The notes under the pieces are model-generated. The model saw only the letters and a list, made by a program, of their open reading frames with translations. It had not been told where the DNA came from and ran no database searches. Shown here in pieces: positions 1-13,140 of a stretch of DNA of 64,000 bases. The position numbers and the translations under genes are program-made. This DNA is from Burhinus oedicnemus (lineage: Eukaryota; Chordata; Aves; Charadriiformes; Burhinidae). Each line of letters begins with the position of its first letter. Within the stretch, counting starts at the first letter, position 1. The stretch is from contig VFFE01007040.1 in NCBI GenBank assembly GCA_008921705.1, positions 94,725 to 158,724 of the forward strand, in the 5' to 3' direction.

Positions 1-1427
1 TGTTTTTTTTTTTTAAAAGAAAAAGAAGAGTGTGGGTGGCTCAGAGGCTATTTTTAGCTTGTAGAGGAATGCATTTAAACATTTGTTTGGGGGCTTGTTT
101 TTTTTTTTGTGGTTTTGTTTAATTTTTTAAAAAAAGGAACTTTAATTCATAAATATTTCAAAAAATGTTTTCATTATCTTACTTCCAGATTGTTTTGTCC
201 TTACCTGCTTGACTTTTCTTACATACTTTTAGGGGATCCCACTTTTCCTTTACCATTCTTTGGTACAAAAAGAGACAGCAGAATTTGTAAAGGATGAATG
301 TGGATTTCTATTGAGTAAAGATAAGTTTAATGATATTGCAGTGTTCAATTACCAGAAAATGTGTGAAAGCCACCCTCAGTGTGTCTACTAATCCTCTTAG
401 TCAGACTTTGCATACATCAAGGAGGGACTTAATATTTAATTATGCTCTAGGTGCTGTAAGTAGTGGTCCCACAAATCAATGTGCTGCTGGGAAGCAGGCC
501 AGCTCTTACAAAATTAAAAATGTGCTTTATGGAAGCAGCTACCTATCAAACAGTCAGAAACACAGCAATTTCCAGTTCTCTAATGATTAGTTAACAAAAT
601 TAAAAATTCAGTGGTCCTCATTTTTCAAAGGCTTGAGAGTGTTTAATTCACATTGCAGTCGCATCCCATGCTACTGGAGGGAGGAGGCATGCGTAGTTTT
701 AATCCCTTTGATGAATTTTATCTGAGCTCTTCAGGTTCTGTAATTTTCTAGTTAACTGGTGCATGAAAAATATGGGTCAAAATACTGACTTTTTTATATA
801 TAAAAAAATGTTGGGTGGGGGTGAGGAAAAACATGGTTTAGAATGTTCATGTCAAATTTTAGCTTTATCCGTCTAAGATGGGAAATCCATTTGTGTTCGT
901 TCATATAATATATAAAAATGTCATCTGTAATGACTCACAGCACTGTCTAACATACGTAAAGTATCAACAGGTTATGTGCGTGTACATAGTCATTCAGTTC
1001 AGTGACCAGGTACAAGGCATAAGTTACAGCAATGAATTAGGGGTTTACCCCAGGAGGTTACAGCAGCACTAACAAGGCTTCTGTAGGTAAACCAAGGGTT
1101 AGTTTAAGATAAGAAGTTAATAATTGTGAAGCTTATACAAGACACACCTTGTCTTGAAGGGATTGTTTAATTATTATGCAAATACAAAATGTAATTACTA
1201 TTTGCATGCCACTTAAATGCAAATAGCTTTGTCATTTAGAGAAGGTAATCTCATTTAGCCTTTCCCCTCATATTGTTATATTATGGGTTTTTTCAGGATC
1301 TTGTGGTATACAGAGCTGTTGAGGGCTAAGCATTTTTTAAAATTGGAAGGGATATCTAATATGAATTTACGATTGTAACTGTAGGCACCTTTCTTATTGT
1401 ATCTAGTGGGTGTTTTTTTTTCCTCCC
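1..1427. other. NBAS intron, 5' part before the solo LTR
   Basis: AT-rich non-coding sequence inferred to be intronic because the exon at 15586 needs an upstream partner. It has short T and A tracts and several short open frames without splice-site support. The only structured segment I see is the octamer cluster around 1176-1224, listed separately. Confidence 0.55.
1176..1224. promoter_or_regulatory. Cluster of three POU octamers with a homeodomain site
   Basis: Three perfect octamer motifs lie within 49 bases: ATGCAAAT at 1176-1183, its reverse complement ATTTGCAT at 1200-1207, and ATGCAAAT again at 1217-1224. A TAATTA homeodomain core lies between the first two (1192-1197). The density suggests a POU/homeobox enhancer or conserved non-coding element. 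No conservation or chromatin data are available here. Confidence 0.35.
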
Positions 1428-1963
1428 TGTCCTGGTTTCAGCTGGGTTAGAGTTAATTTTCTTTCTAGTAGCTGCTGTGTTTTGGGTTAGGCGTGAGAAT
1501 GATGCTGATAATGCACATTGTTTTAGGCGTATCCAGGTGATTATGTTAGCCAAGGACTTTTCAGCTTCCCATAGAAGCTGAGAGGGAGCATAGACAGGAC
1601 AAGCTGGCCAACGGAATATTCCATACCATAGATGCCATGCTCAGTATATAAATGGGGGTTGGCTGGGGGGCAGGAATCCACGGTCACTGCTCAGGACAGG
1701 CTGGGCAATCGATCATCAGGTGGTGAGAGTGACTTGTGTTGTATCACTTTACTTTACATGCTCTTTTACCATTATTATTATTGTTATCATCATTATCCTT
1801 TTTCATTACTGTTCTATTAAACTGTCTTTATCTCAACCCACGAGTCTTTGGGTGTTTTCCTGTTTCCCATCCTTTTCTGCCTCTTCCCTACCCTACAGGA
1901 TCTGGGGGGGAGTGAGCGAGCGGCTGTGTGGTCCTACTTGCTGGCTGGGGTTAAACCATGATG
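1428..1963 (+). mobile_element. Solo LTR of an avian endogenous retrovirus
   Basis: A 536-base unit begins TGTCCTGGTTTCAGCTGGG and ends near ggggttaaaccatg. I recognise it as an LTR family common in bird genomes. Inside, in LTR order, are a TATA box (tatataaat, from about 1645), a GC-richer segment, a poly(A) signal ATTAAA (1816-1821), the stretch reading ctgtctttatctcaaccc, and a G-run followed by agtgagcgagcggctg. The terminal CA expected at the 3' end has decayed to TG. The flanks (ctccc before, ttccc after) could be an imperfect 5-base target-site duplication. No internal retroviral genes are present on either side, so it is a solo LTR left by recombination. Its orientation is the same as NBAS. 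I am unsure which ERV class it belongs to. Confidence 0.8.
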
Positions 1964-4900
1964 TTCCCTAAAGTTTAGCTTTAAAAATTGCCAGATTAAT
2001 TTGTGTTTGTGTTGTGTAGATCCCACATGCATTTGCCTTTCCTTCATATAGGCGACTTATGTATGCCATATGCAAGTTTTATGTGTCTCAGCAACCTTAG
2101 TAATGTCTATGTTAACATAATGACTTTCTGAGAACTTGGGTATGGCTGTCAAGCCTCCGCTGCTCTTCCCCCATTATATGAAAAAAGTGTATCTGTTTAT
2201 ATAATGTTTCTTCATATGACTTCACAAAGAAAGGTCTCAATGGGAGTAAGTCAATGTCCAGTGATTTTCAACAACGTTGCCTCTCCTTGTGTGAGAGAGT
2301 TTTGAACGTAGGGATTTGGAAAGCACAGTGAGATGTAAGAATTCCCAAGTCATTTTTCTGAAGTCATTTATCAGGTAACAATGACCCGTATTTAGCTTGA
2401 TCTGGCAAAATACAAGTGAAGGACTTCTATCTCTTTAGTCCTCAGCCATCTTTTATTTGTGAAAAATGCTTAATTAGAAGAAAGATTTATGGTCCTATCA
2501 ACTTTGAGTAAATTTGTTATGATGTTGTTTATAATTCTAGAGACATTGTTTCTCTACTGGTAATGCATAAAAATTAAGTTTAAGAAATTTAATTTAAGTT
2601 TTAATTAATATTTTAAAACACTAATTTCCGTTCCTTGAAGGTGTAATTTATCCATATGAGAACATGTGAAATGTATTTTTTCTGGGAATATAAATTGTAG
2701 CGTGTATGATTAATTAAATACTTTAAGATGCAAATTAAATATTTTCCATTAACTACGCAAGTAAAACGGATAAGACAAAGTGGAAGGAGAAGCAGTATAG
2801 CTTGAGCGAACATGAGGGTTTTGAATGCGAGCTCTGGGTGTTAGGGTATTCTGTGGCTAGCAGCAGTTGCTTCAGAGGAAGATAAGAGTGCTCTGGAGTG
2901 GATTCATGGGGGATAATTCACTTTCTGTAATAGGTCTTTTGTAATGAGGGTATAAGTGGAGAGTGGTTTAAACATCGCATATTCTGCTTTTATCTCAGTT
3001 TCAGAAAAATTAAGAGCTCGTTAGTGATGTACTCAGAGTTCTATTAGTATGTTGCAAAAAAAATTGGTGGATGAACTGTGATTCAACCTTGGGTGTCTCT
3101 TGCTAAAGTCTTGGCATTGGTACACCATACTGTGTTGAGTGCAAAACATGCTGCAACTTTGGAGAAGGATTTTTTTTTCACCTCTGTATGATTTGGTACG
3201 TGGTGGTGTTCTGTTTTATGGGATAGTAAAATCCAGGAACTGTAAGTTCCTGCTCTGCTTTATGTACTTCGTCACTTTTTTCCTTATTCTGTTGTTTACT
3301 CAGTCAAAGCAAACAATTCCAGTCATGTTACCTCATCCACAGTGTTTTCTCTCTCTGTAACTATTCTCCCCTCTATCTCAGAGCCCACTGTGATATGCAG
3401 TGTACCTCCTGAAAGGAGGGAATTGGAGAAGTGTGTGTGATGTTCTTGTGGAAACTGACAGTCTGTGCTTACGCATCCCAACACCTTGAGTGCTCTTTGG
3501 ACTTCAGCTGTACCAGAGATCTCTCAATTTCATTCAGTGAGGCTCAGGTTCCTATTTTGACTTGATGAGGCTAATTTAGCCTACATTAAAATGTGATGGC
3601 TTTACCATTGTTATGTTTTATTTGCTATCAGATGGTCATTTACTTACCCTAGGATTTTTTTTTTAGGTCAATTGAAGGTTTCTTTCTACAGTGTCCTTGC
3701 CGAACGCAAGCTAGCTCACTTGTGTGCAGTATTATCTGTTCAATGCTTGCAGCCCTCCAAAAATCATGAGAAATTCTACTTTTTACCTTTACTCTTTGAT
3801 CATAAACTGTTTTTTTCCTGTGTGTTTTTTGGTTTTGTTCCTGTTAGCAGATCAATTTCTTCAGGGGTTTCTAATTAGGAAAGTTGTTAAAAGCATTTTG
3901 AAAATATAAGTGAATTGTAAAACTGTTTTTCTTTAGGCTTTATTTTTTTAATATCTAAATGAGTATTTTATATTAATAATGGTGACATTCAGTTGATGCC
4001 ATGTTTTTTTTCCAGTCTTATCTTAATCCAACAACCATCTTGCTAGCTGACACTTTTTATTTAGAGGTCTGTAAACTCTGAGAGGGGCTCCTCAGAGGAT
4101 GCAGGTATTCTTAAAATAGTTCTTACTTCCTAGAAATTTCTGATAGGTCGTGTTGATGGAGAGAGTGTGGGCTTTTTTCCATATTGCTGCTGTTATTCCA
4201 TAGGGACTCAGCTATGCTGACTGTGCCTCCTAGGACTTTCACTACATCGAATCAAAAAGAAAACCACCACTTGCAGTGCTTACGTAATACCATTTGGTGT
4301 GGCACTTGCATGATGCTGCTTATCTGTCTCTGATTATTTTTTATGGCTGCAACAGAGCTGCTCATTGATTTCAGTTTTTACAGCTTAAATAATTTTGTGG
4401 TATCCATCCACTTGGTACTTTAAGTGCTCTTGGTCTAGGTCATAAATATGGTTAAACAATGGAGGGATTTTGCATTAAAAATTTGAGTCTGTCTTTTCTG
4501 TTTTTTACTGAAAATAGTAGTACTGAAATATTATATAAAATTGGAGTCAACATCAACAACCTGTTGTTCCCAAAAGAGACTATCTTAGTTTATTGTTGTT
4601 CTTTCTAAAAATACGTCTTTTACTTTGTCAGTTTAGCCTATCTGCAGGATGACATTTTGGAAAGATTAATTTTGACAAGTTTTAAAACCATTTTTCCTCT
4701 ATTAGCAAGAATTACAGACTTTGGTTATCAAGAGGGCAATCGTACATACAGCTGAATACGGGGAGCTCATGCATGCGTGATGGTAGTGATGATAAGAAAA
4801 GGCAAATGGAAGAGCTACTTGCATAAGGTATGGAGGGAAATGGCTGACGCTAATTTAACAGTTTAAAGTTAAAAGTAATATTTAAGGATTAAAATCTTGC

Positions 4901-7320
4901 CATTTCTAGGCTGCGTCTTCCAACACTCTTTTCTGTTCTAAATGTACGGTATCTATATTATACATAGATTATGAAATATGAAACAGTGATTAGTAGCTGG
5001 TGCACACAAGTAAAATGACTCACATGTTTTTAAGTCCCTCATGTTGAACAGATGTTAGTTTTAGCCATGATTTACATAGATCCAGATTTTTACCTATTAA
5101 CTGACACCTAGTCAATATACATTTTAAATTACATGTATGTTAATCCTGTCTCTTTCAGTTCTAGCTAGATAGATATATACGTCTTTCAAATGCATATTTT
5201 TTTCTTTATTTGCCCTTATCTCTCTATCAATATCTATGTACAGTCTTCAGAGGTTTTCTCTGTGCTGAAATGTATTTACAGATGAGGACATAGTGTCCTG
5301 CAGAATACAAATTAATGGATTTGATTTTCTGCACGAGTTATGCGTTTTTATGCATTAGGCAATGCATTTGTGTTTATTGAATCTATATGAATTTCTTAGT
5401 GAGCTGCATATCAAGCAGATAAGGAGTTAAACAATATATAAATCAGAAGAAAAAAGTTCTTAGGTACTTCCACAAGACAGGCAGCTCAACGTGTGGCTGA
5501 GCCTTTGTTTAATTCATCACCAGGAGGCTTCTGGTTGATTTGTTTTTAAACTTGAATCCCATAATTTGCTTATCCTGTTCACTGGCTTCAATTTGAGCAG
5601 GATTTGACCTGTGAGATTATGCACATCCCTTTAGTATCTGTGTGCAGCAGGCTTTCGTATGTGGCCAGCAGTCATATTTGTAAGCCCAGCTTTAGGAGAA
5701 AGTGCAAGAAAGCCTGACCTCAGAGTTCTGCCTCCTTTGGGGTAGAAGGTATGGGTTGTGAACACTGAGTTTCTCGTGCAAACTCCTGACTTCGGTTTTA
5801 ATTTTGTGTTGATTGCTCTAAGATTGTTGTTTCCATGGCAGACACTTCTTTCTGGTCTGTCAGGCAGTGGCTGTTTTTTCCAAAGATTGGGTCAGAGCAG
5901 CCTACGGTCTCTTTGTGAGTTCAGGGCTTGGAATATGTTCCACCAAGAGCTCCTGTCTGCTTGTTGGTCTTAAACTCAAACAGAGGGGAGATGTGAGGTA
6001 GGCCTTTGCATCTCTGTCTCAGGTTATATTCCCCCTAGTAATGGAAATCAACAGTACTTTGAATGTGGTGGGGGGATTTATTTTTTTGTTGGTTTTGGTT
6101 TGTTGGGTTTTTTTAAGTCGATATTCCTTAATAAAGCTGTTGCTGTTTATTAACTGGGGTAACTTCATAGGCATAGTTTCAGCAATGCTTCTTTCAAGCA
6201 AGGGAGCTTAATCTGCAGCATTGGTCCAGGCTCCAAACTAGACCATGTTTTTCCTACAGTGTTTTTTCATAAAATAGAACTAAATTCCATCGTTATATGG
6301 GGTCATTTGTGAGCCCAGTAGAACTTTAAAAAGTTACAATCTCTCAGCTCTGAGTTACTGCCATGTAATACATTTCCATTTACCAAGATCAAAAATGGAT
6401 TGAAAGTAGGATTATCCACATACGAACTTGGGAAGATGAAAAAGTCTCATTTAAAACTGACAAGTTCCTCTGCCATGAGGGGAATATATTTGAAATACAT
6501 TTCTAAGAAGGTTAAAACTCATGTGTGCTAAAGGAAAGACAGACTTCTCAAATGACACACATTGACATACAATTTTTTTTTTAATGGAACTTAGTGCACA
6601 GGAAATCTTTGAATTTGCCAGGTTTACAATTTAGTTGTATGTATGTGCTCATTAAATTGCACTTTTCTTATCCAACAGTGGTGTGAGTAAACTAACACTT
6701 TTATAATCTAAACCACAACTTTACACAGGTTTTCTCAAAAGCAAAAGTTTTTGTCATCTTTCTGAAAAAGGCTTTCCAAAAATAGGAAGTAAGTGCAGTA
6801 CTAAGACTGACTGCTCCTTAAGGAACCAGATTATGTCAGTGCCTCATAGTAGTCATTTGGCAGTATTCCTTTTTCTAGGAAATCTTTTGAATTTAATTCT
6901 AAAACATTGTGAATATTTAAAGTATATAAAACCTAGTGCTGTATAAATGTGTGCTTAATTGCCTTTAACTCTGTACATGGCAATATGGTCCTAGGACATA
7001 GATTGAAAGGTACTGTATATCACATTATTGTTTAAACTTTGAAATTTCAATACATACTAGGCAAAGAACTTCAAAGGAGATACTAAGTTTGAGGTGAAGT
7101 CTGTAAAATACCTTTGAGAAGCAACTTTGGCTTGACCTCATCGACTCCTATTCAGCTACCTTGTGAGAGTACAAGTTTCACATACTGAAAATGGCAAGCT
7201 TACTTGAGTCCCTGTGTTCCCTCAATTCCACATGGAAACTGCATGTAACAAAATATTGTGGGCCCAGTGTGTTCTCATAATGTGAATTTTAATTAGTGTG
7301 TAAGTACATAAAAATGTCAG

Positions 7321-7445
7321 TGCTGGTTCAGATCAAGGTCCAGGTCAGCCCAGTATTCTGTCTCTAACAGTGACCAAAACAACCAGTCATGGAAGGAAGA
7401 GTAGGAAAAGTAAAAGTGAAACTTCCTCTGACATTGCCCTCATCT
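7321..7445 (+). mobile_element. Ancient LINE (CR1/L3-like) 3' tail remnant
   Basis: The stretch containing gttcagatcaaggtccaggt, then cccagtattctgtctctaac and agtgaccaaaac, resembles the old amniote repeat tail that reads roughly 'ggtccatctagcccagtatcctgtctc'. It is strongly diverged and the boundaries are approximate. A repeat search would decide. Confidence 0.4.
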
Positions 7446-10400
7446 GTGGGTAGTCAGAGGGGGTTAATTAGGACTAAGAACCGGAAACAACTCTGTGTAG
7501 ACAAGCTGTAAGTTCAAGTGTTACAGTGGAAAGATCAAGCAAGTGGAATCTTGATAAAATCAAATAAGGATGATTGATAGGTGGGAATAAATTAACAGAA
7601 AGATGACTTGTTTACATCTTAAACTCATTTACTTAAGTCAAAAGACTGTCCATTAGGAAGCATTCTAGATCAAACAGAAGTTAGGGTTTTAGTGCAAAAT
7701 TACGGGATAAAATTGTGTGCAGAGATACGTAGATTAGCAGAATAGATTGCAATAATGGCTTCCTCCAGCACTGAAATCTCAAACTTTGGAGAATGATATA
7801 GCGAGGAGGAAGAGGAGTAGTTCCCCACTTTTCCTCCTTCTTGGGATCTCTCACTTCCAGTGTATGTCTCACGAAACAGATAGTTCACTAGTTTTTAACC
7901 TCTCTCCCTCTGGCTGTGTGTGAGGGCTCCTCCTAACCTGTCTTTAACCAGATACCTCACACTGTCCGTGCCCAAGCTTGCAGTTCTGCTCTCGTGGTTA
8001 CTCCTGACTTCCTTTCTCGTGTATGCTCTTGCCCGTACACTGGTAGATGGGTGGCTGGATAACATCGTGGTTCATTCTTCCAAGCCTGTTACTACTCCCC
8101 CCAGCCTGATCCAGTTGTGTCTTTGAGGATTTCCCTCTCAATGACAGCTTAAAAGTTTTCTTTTTGAAGAAACCCTGGTTTAGAAATAGTGGATGCTGGT
8201 AGTGTGTTGGGGAGTACAGCACTTGTGGTTTTGCCTTTAGAAAGTGTTTGCTGTTGCTCTGGGATGTGAAGGTCTTGAATAAGATGTTTCAATATGTGCT
8301 TGTGGTTTTGCTTTGTCTCACAAGTATATAATGTGTCTAACATCAGGGTTGATAGCGTGTCTAGCGTTTTGAAACAGTTTGAAGAGAATGAAATTTTAAA
8401 TAGCCTTTAAAAACTCCTAATCTTATCTTTGCAGGGTAAGTAGCTGTACAGTTTCTTGAACAGTTGTACGCTTTTGCAGTTTGTTTTTACTGGTGATTTT
8501 TCACACTTCTGTTCATTTTGTGAGTAATTAACTTTTAAATATCTGTTTAACCTAGTTTGTAACTTTATATGTCCTTTGTAACAAGCTTTTAACTTTGCAG
8601 CCTTGTACTTGGAAGTAGGTTTCTGTAACTTGTGTTTGTGCAGACTTTTCGGTAGCCACACGGATATCAGCAGAATAGGGAATGACGGACTACAGGTTGA
8701 CCCACAAAATGGGAAGATTTGTCTGGCCTGTTTGCGTAGGCAAGGCAGTATTTTCTTTGCTGGTTTACCTAATTAGATTGTAAACTTCTTAAGGCAAGAC
8801 TGTTGTATTTTTGTGCCTTGAACAGCACACCAAGATGACAGTTACAGAAATTCTATCAAATCGTTATCATTCCTTTCAGTCATTGTTTATAAACCACATT
8901 AAGCCCTGTCTAATGAGTGGAAGCAAGTTTTAGCATCAGCATTCCCTATATTGAATCTGAATAAAATCCTTCATGTCAGCTCTGCCTATTATTTTAAAAT
9001 GCAGCATAGATGAATTCTCTGCCACTAGAGCTTGGGTGAGGGATGAATAAAAACGTAGTGCATTTTACAAGAGAATCCTGACAAATTGAAAATGTATTGT
9101 AGCGAGAAGGGACTACTCAAATGCCTGCTTAGTGTTTCTATTTCCAATGCCATATTAAAATTTATACTGCAGTGACAAACATGAATGTATTTTGAAACAT
9201 TTACAGTGCAGTGGATGTAATAAAATGAATTTTATAATCACGTAAATCAGTATGTTTTTGGTTGCAGCTCTTGGAAACCACAAACGTCTCTGCCTTTAAT
9301 ATAAGGGGTTGGTTTTAAGCACAGATGTAGCTTTTCTCAATAAACAAGCAATTATAATGAAGGAAAATACTTTTCCGATTTGTACATCTCAATTCTTTGG
9401 TTACAAACACCCTTAACAATTATTTCCTTAGAACGTTAGTAGTGAACAAAATCTGTTGATGAAAACCATGGCTCTGCCATGCTCACAAGGAGTGAAAAAG
9501 TAATTTTCAGAACAGATTTCATTGGGCAGAGGGAGGTGGAGGTCTGTCTGCGTTAGTTTTCCTGCTCACCATTCTTGTATGTAAATAGGCAGCATTTTGT
9601 ATTTTATCTCAGGGGAAGGAGAGGATTGGATTGGCTGGATCTTTTTATTGTCACTTCCAATTTTTTAAACAAAACTCTAGGTTATCAGCCAAGTCAGTCA
9701 GCACTAGATTCTTAAATTATATAGCTTTGGCAATAAAGCATTTACAACTCTATCACATGTCTCTGTCCTTTAGGATCAGGAGAACATTATATAGTGGATA
9801 TTTATGCCTCGGGGACACAATTTAGATACAGCAACATTCCAATGTTGCTGTAAGTACTGATTTTAAACTAACTTCAATTTCAAGAGTGAGATGATGTACT
9901 GAACTAAACAACTGATCCTGCGGTCTGCCGTGCCAAAGGTTTTATTTGTCAGTCATGTTATGATGTCCGCAGCTTTATTTAACCTTATGATTCTTCAAGT
10001 GTATCATCTTACAATTTTTATAAAATACTAGGTTTCCAAAAGCTACAAAACAAACTTTTGAGGGAACTTTTCATATTTGGACTCCTTCATGTGTGTCATA
10101 TGATGAGTATCTATAAAGTAATAACAAATCTATGGAAGAAGATGACGAGTCCAAACTTTGTGCATTGAAAGTGGATAAAGCATGTTTGCGGTTTCAACAT
10201 TTTGGGCATCTAATGGGGTCTGATCTGTGAGGGAAGAGAACTATATAAATCTTTGAAAGATTTTTATCTTCAGGTGGAACAGTTTGGGGTTTTATTTGAG
10301 GAGGGATTGTAAGTGCATTAAACTTTTATTTCAGCACTGGATAGAAAGAACATGCCTTCCAAGTTTGCTCAGGATGGCTGAATTCAGATAAAGGGTATAT

Positions 10401-10521
10401 TTGTGCTCAGATAATGTACTGTGGAAGAGATTACAAGTATCTCAAGTATCTCAACCAGCTGCCGGATTCCTCTTATCATTTATACTTCAGCAGTACAAGC
10501 ACCTGTACCCATATTCTTCAC

Positions 10522-10537
10522 TTTTTTTTTTTTTTTT
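10522..10537. repeat. Poly-T tract (16 T)
   Basis: An uninterrupted run of T in intronic sequence, preceded by c and followed by a short ATATAAA stretch. No element boundary is evident. Confidence 0.9.
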
Positions 10538-12186
10538 ATATAAACCCAAATGTTTTAAAAACTTGTAGGAGTCTTGGCTGATGTAACTTCCTGCTGGCAA
10601 AAGGATGTCAGAACTGAGATCTTTAGATAAGTGGACTCCAGCAATAAATTTTTCAGCAGTGTTTTAGTTCTCTTAAGATTTGCAAGTTACAGCAAGCTCA
10701 CAGCTGTCCATGTAAGAGGATGGGTGATGGAACATTTGCGATGTCAAGTCTCTGTTACTGGCAAGCAGGCCATAACCACTTGAGGAAAAATAGCTGTTTT
10801 GATAGCTAAAATCAAATAATTCAATGAGGTGTATTGTGTGGCCATGCCCAAAATCATGCAAAATAATAGATCTCCAATAAAAAGAAAATCTGACTTTTGT
10901 CTTCTGGTATGCTATAGCTGCTACACCCTGTAGCTGCAGTTGGCACTCCCATTCAGAAATGTGGTTAATTTTCTATCTTGGTCAATATTTGAGAAGGGTG
11001 GACTGATTTTTGCCTTTATTAAACAGTGATAATATGGGATGAGTCAGATCTCCTTTATGGGCAATCCTAACCACTGCTAATTAACAACAGGAGAAACTGG
11101 GAAAAGATGTAAAAGCAAAGTCCTCAGGAGGAGAACATACGATTAAGAGGAGTTTGGACTGGTTCAGACAGCTGGTAGTATCTAATGCAGTTTTAAGCAA
11201 CACGTAGTGCTATTTGTGTAGCCTGTATTTTGCTTTGTTAATATCCTATATATTCTTTTAAGGAACATCAGCATATGTGGATGTTTGCATATTCTTGATT
11301 TTTAAACATGTGTAGTCCCTCATTGATAATGAAGTTGTATATTTTAACAGTTTAACATAGGGTTTTGTTTTACTTAATTTGTATTTAATTTTATAATCTA
11401 TCATGAGTATCATTTCTAAAATTAATTCCCCTAATTGACTTTCCCATAGTGGTAAATATTTGTGCAGCCTTTTATTTTAATGAAAAACATGAAGCCAGCT
11501 CTGTTCTACTGCCAAAGAGAAGGCATGAAACTAGGGAAAATCAAGACAGAATTGAGCCAATCTGTTGTTAGAACTAAAAGTCCTTGCTTTCCTTCTCCTT
11601 GCTTTGTTTTTTTCCTTTCATATTGCTTTGGGACCATCCGAAGTTCAAGCATACTCCTTACTGCCTCGCTATAGGCCTCGTTATTCTGTTTAGTGACAGA
11701 TTCTTCTTTACAAGCACTTGTGCTATCAGGGCTCTGAGCAGTTCATGGCAGGTTATCTTCGTGTAGCCTTCGAGTATTTTAGAAGGATTGTTTTGGTTTA
11801 AAAAAAAAAAAGAAGGGGGGAAAGCTGAATTATAGTATCCCATTAGTATGATTTAAACCTGATCATACTGGTAGAACTGTAGTGCCTTGTTGCATTGCAA
11901 CATTCAGAGTCATCTGAATAGATCATTCAGAGTCCCTACAAAGAGAGTATTTAGTTAAAAGTGGAATTTTTAATCTTTTTGCTGTGTTGTTACAACAAAA
12001 CAAGAGGCTTAATTAACCATGGCAACTTCATCTCAGCTAGCTTTCACCTCTGTGAAGATGAAATTTGTACCTTTTAACAGAGACTGTGCTGTGTTTCTGC
12101 TGCATGAGGTGGCTGCTTCCTCACTGCGCTCTCTCTCAGCCTTGGGAAGAGGAGAAAATACAGAGGAAGGCAGGTGTTCTCTCTCT

Positions 12187-12260
12187 GTGTGTATGTATTA
12201 TACGTGTGTGTATATATATGCACATACACACATACGGATGTATGTGTGTGTATATAAATA
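12187..12260. repeat. TG/TA-rich microsatellite
   Basis: Interrupted (TG)n, (TA)n and (CA)n blocks run in series, ending in tatataaataaa. The alternating purine-pyrimidine blocks are partly self-complementary. The open frame from 12019 that runs into this repeat is not considered a gene. Confidence 0.85.
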
Positions 12261-13115
12261 AAAAACCCTCATTCCAATGTGCTGCTGCAAGTTAGTGCTT
12301 TCTTGTAGCAAGGGACTATCACTTTTTTCGTGGTTTGATTGTATCTTCTATTTCTGGAGAATTATAAGGAAAGGTTTAGAGATGGGGCAAGATATCTTGT
12401 TCAACATGTAAAGCAGAGTGGAATCTATTTAAGGCAAGTGCCTTGATTTACTTCATAGTACTGATATTTAACTTAAAATGCACTCTTCTGTTTTATAGGA
12501 ATAACAGTACCTTGAGCATTTAAAATGTTTTATTGTTGCCTGTGTTTCTGGGACATAGTGTTGATGTCCTGCTCATTAGCATTTTTCTAGTGATGCTAGT
12601 GGACAAATTGTACATATATTTCAATCATCTTGATTGTCTAAAGGCATATAAACAAAAGTTAAATACAGCTGCTTCTCAGAAGGTACAATTTTAGACATTG
12701 TGCAATCTTATTTAAACAAGTGGGACTACTTATCAATGTGTAATGTGAGGTATGGATGCAATCTTTGCAGAATCAGTGTGGCTTTGATGATATTTCAACT
12801 CAGGAATGCTTTTGAAAAATATTCCTGATACAGTTGACTGTGTGACCATTGTCACACACAGTCAGACATTCTCGGTGTTAAAGGGTGGGTTTACATCTGA
12901 ATCTCGGCTTTTCTTTATCAAAAAGAAAAGTTATTTTAACAACTGTGTTGTCACAGGAGTGAAATAATACTTAAAACATACCTGCAACGCAGATGTATGT
13001 GGAGTATAGGGATGACTGATAGATGCACAGAAGCATAAGATACGTTGAAGAAGGGAAAATAACTAGGACCTAGAAGATGGAGGGGTGGGGACCTCAAGGT
13101 ACAGTCACGCTACTC

Positions 13116-13140
13116 TTTTTTTTTTTTTTTTTTTTTTTTT
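13116..13140. repeat. Poly-T tract (25 T)
   Basis: An uninterrupted 25-base T run. It could be a simple expansion or the remnant tail of a reverse-strand insertion, but no recognisable element adjoins it. Confidence 0.9.

Noticed and set aside
3110..3187. Open stretch reading KVLALVHHTVLSAKHAATLE, with a possible gtatga donor after it
   Set aside because: The acceptor is weak, the end is translated poly-T, and the residues are not recognised as NBAS.
5694..5747. Short frame between ctttag and gtatgg
   Set aside because: It has only 18 codons and a poor polypyrimidine tract, which is typical of pseudo-exons.
7920..8126. 68-codon frame with a hydrophobic stretch, in locally GC-richer DNA
   Set aside because: There is no splice or promoter support and no recognisable family, and both strands are open by chance.
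12019..12261. 80-codon frame with a good ATG context (ccATGg)
   Set aside because: It runs into a TG/TA microsatellite and shows no conserved features; it is probably chance.
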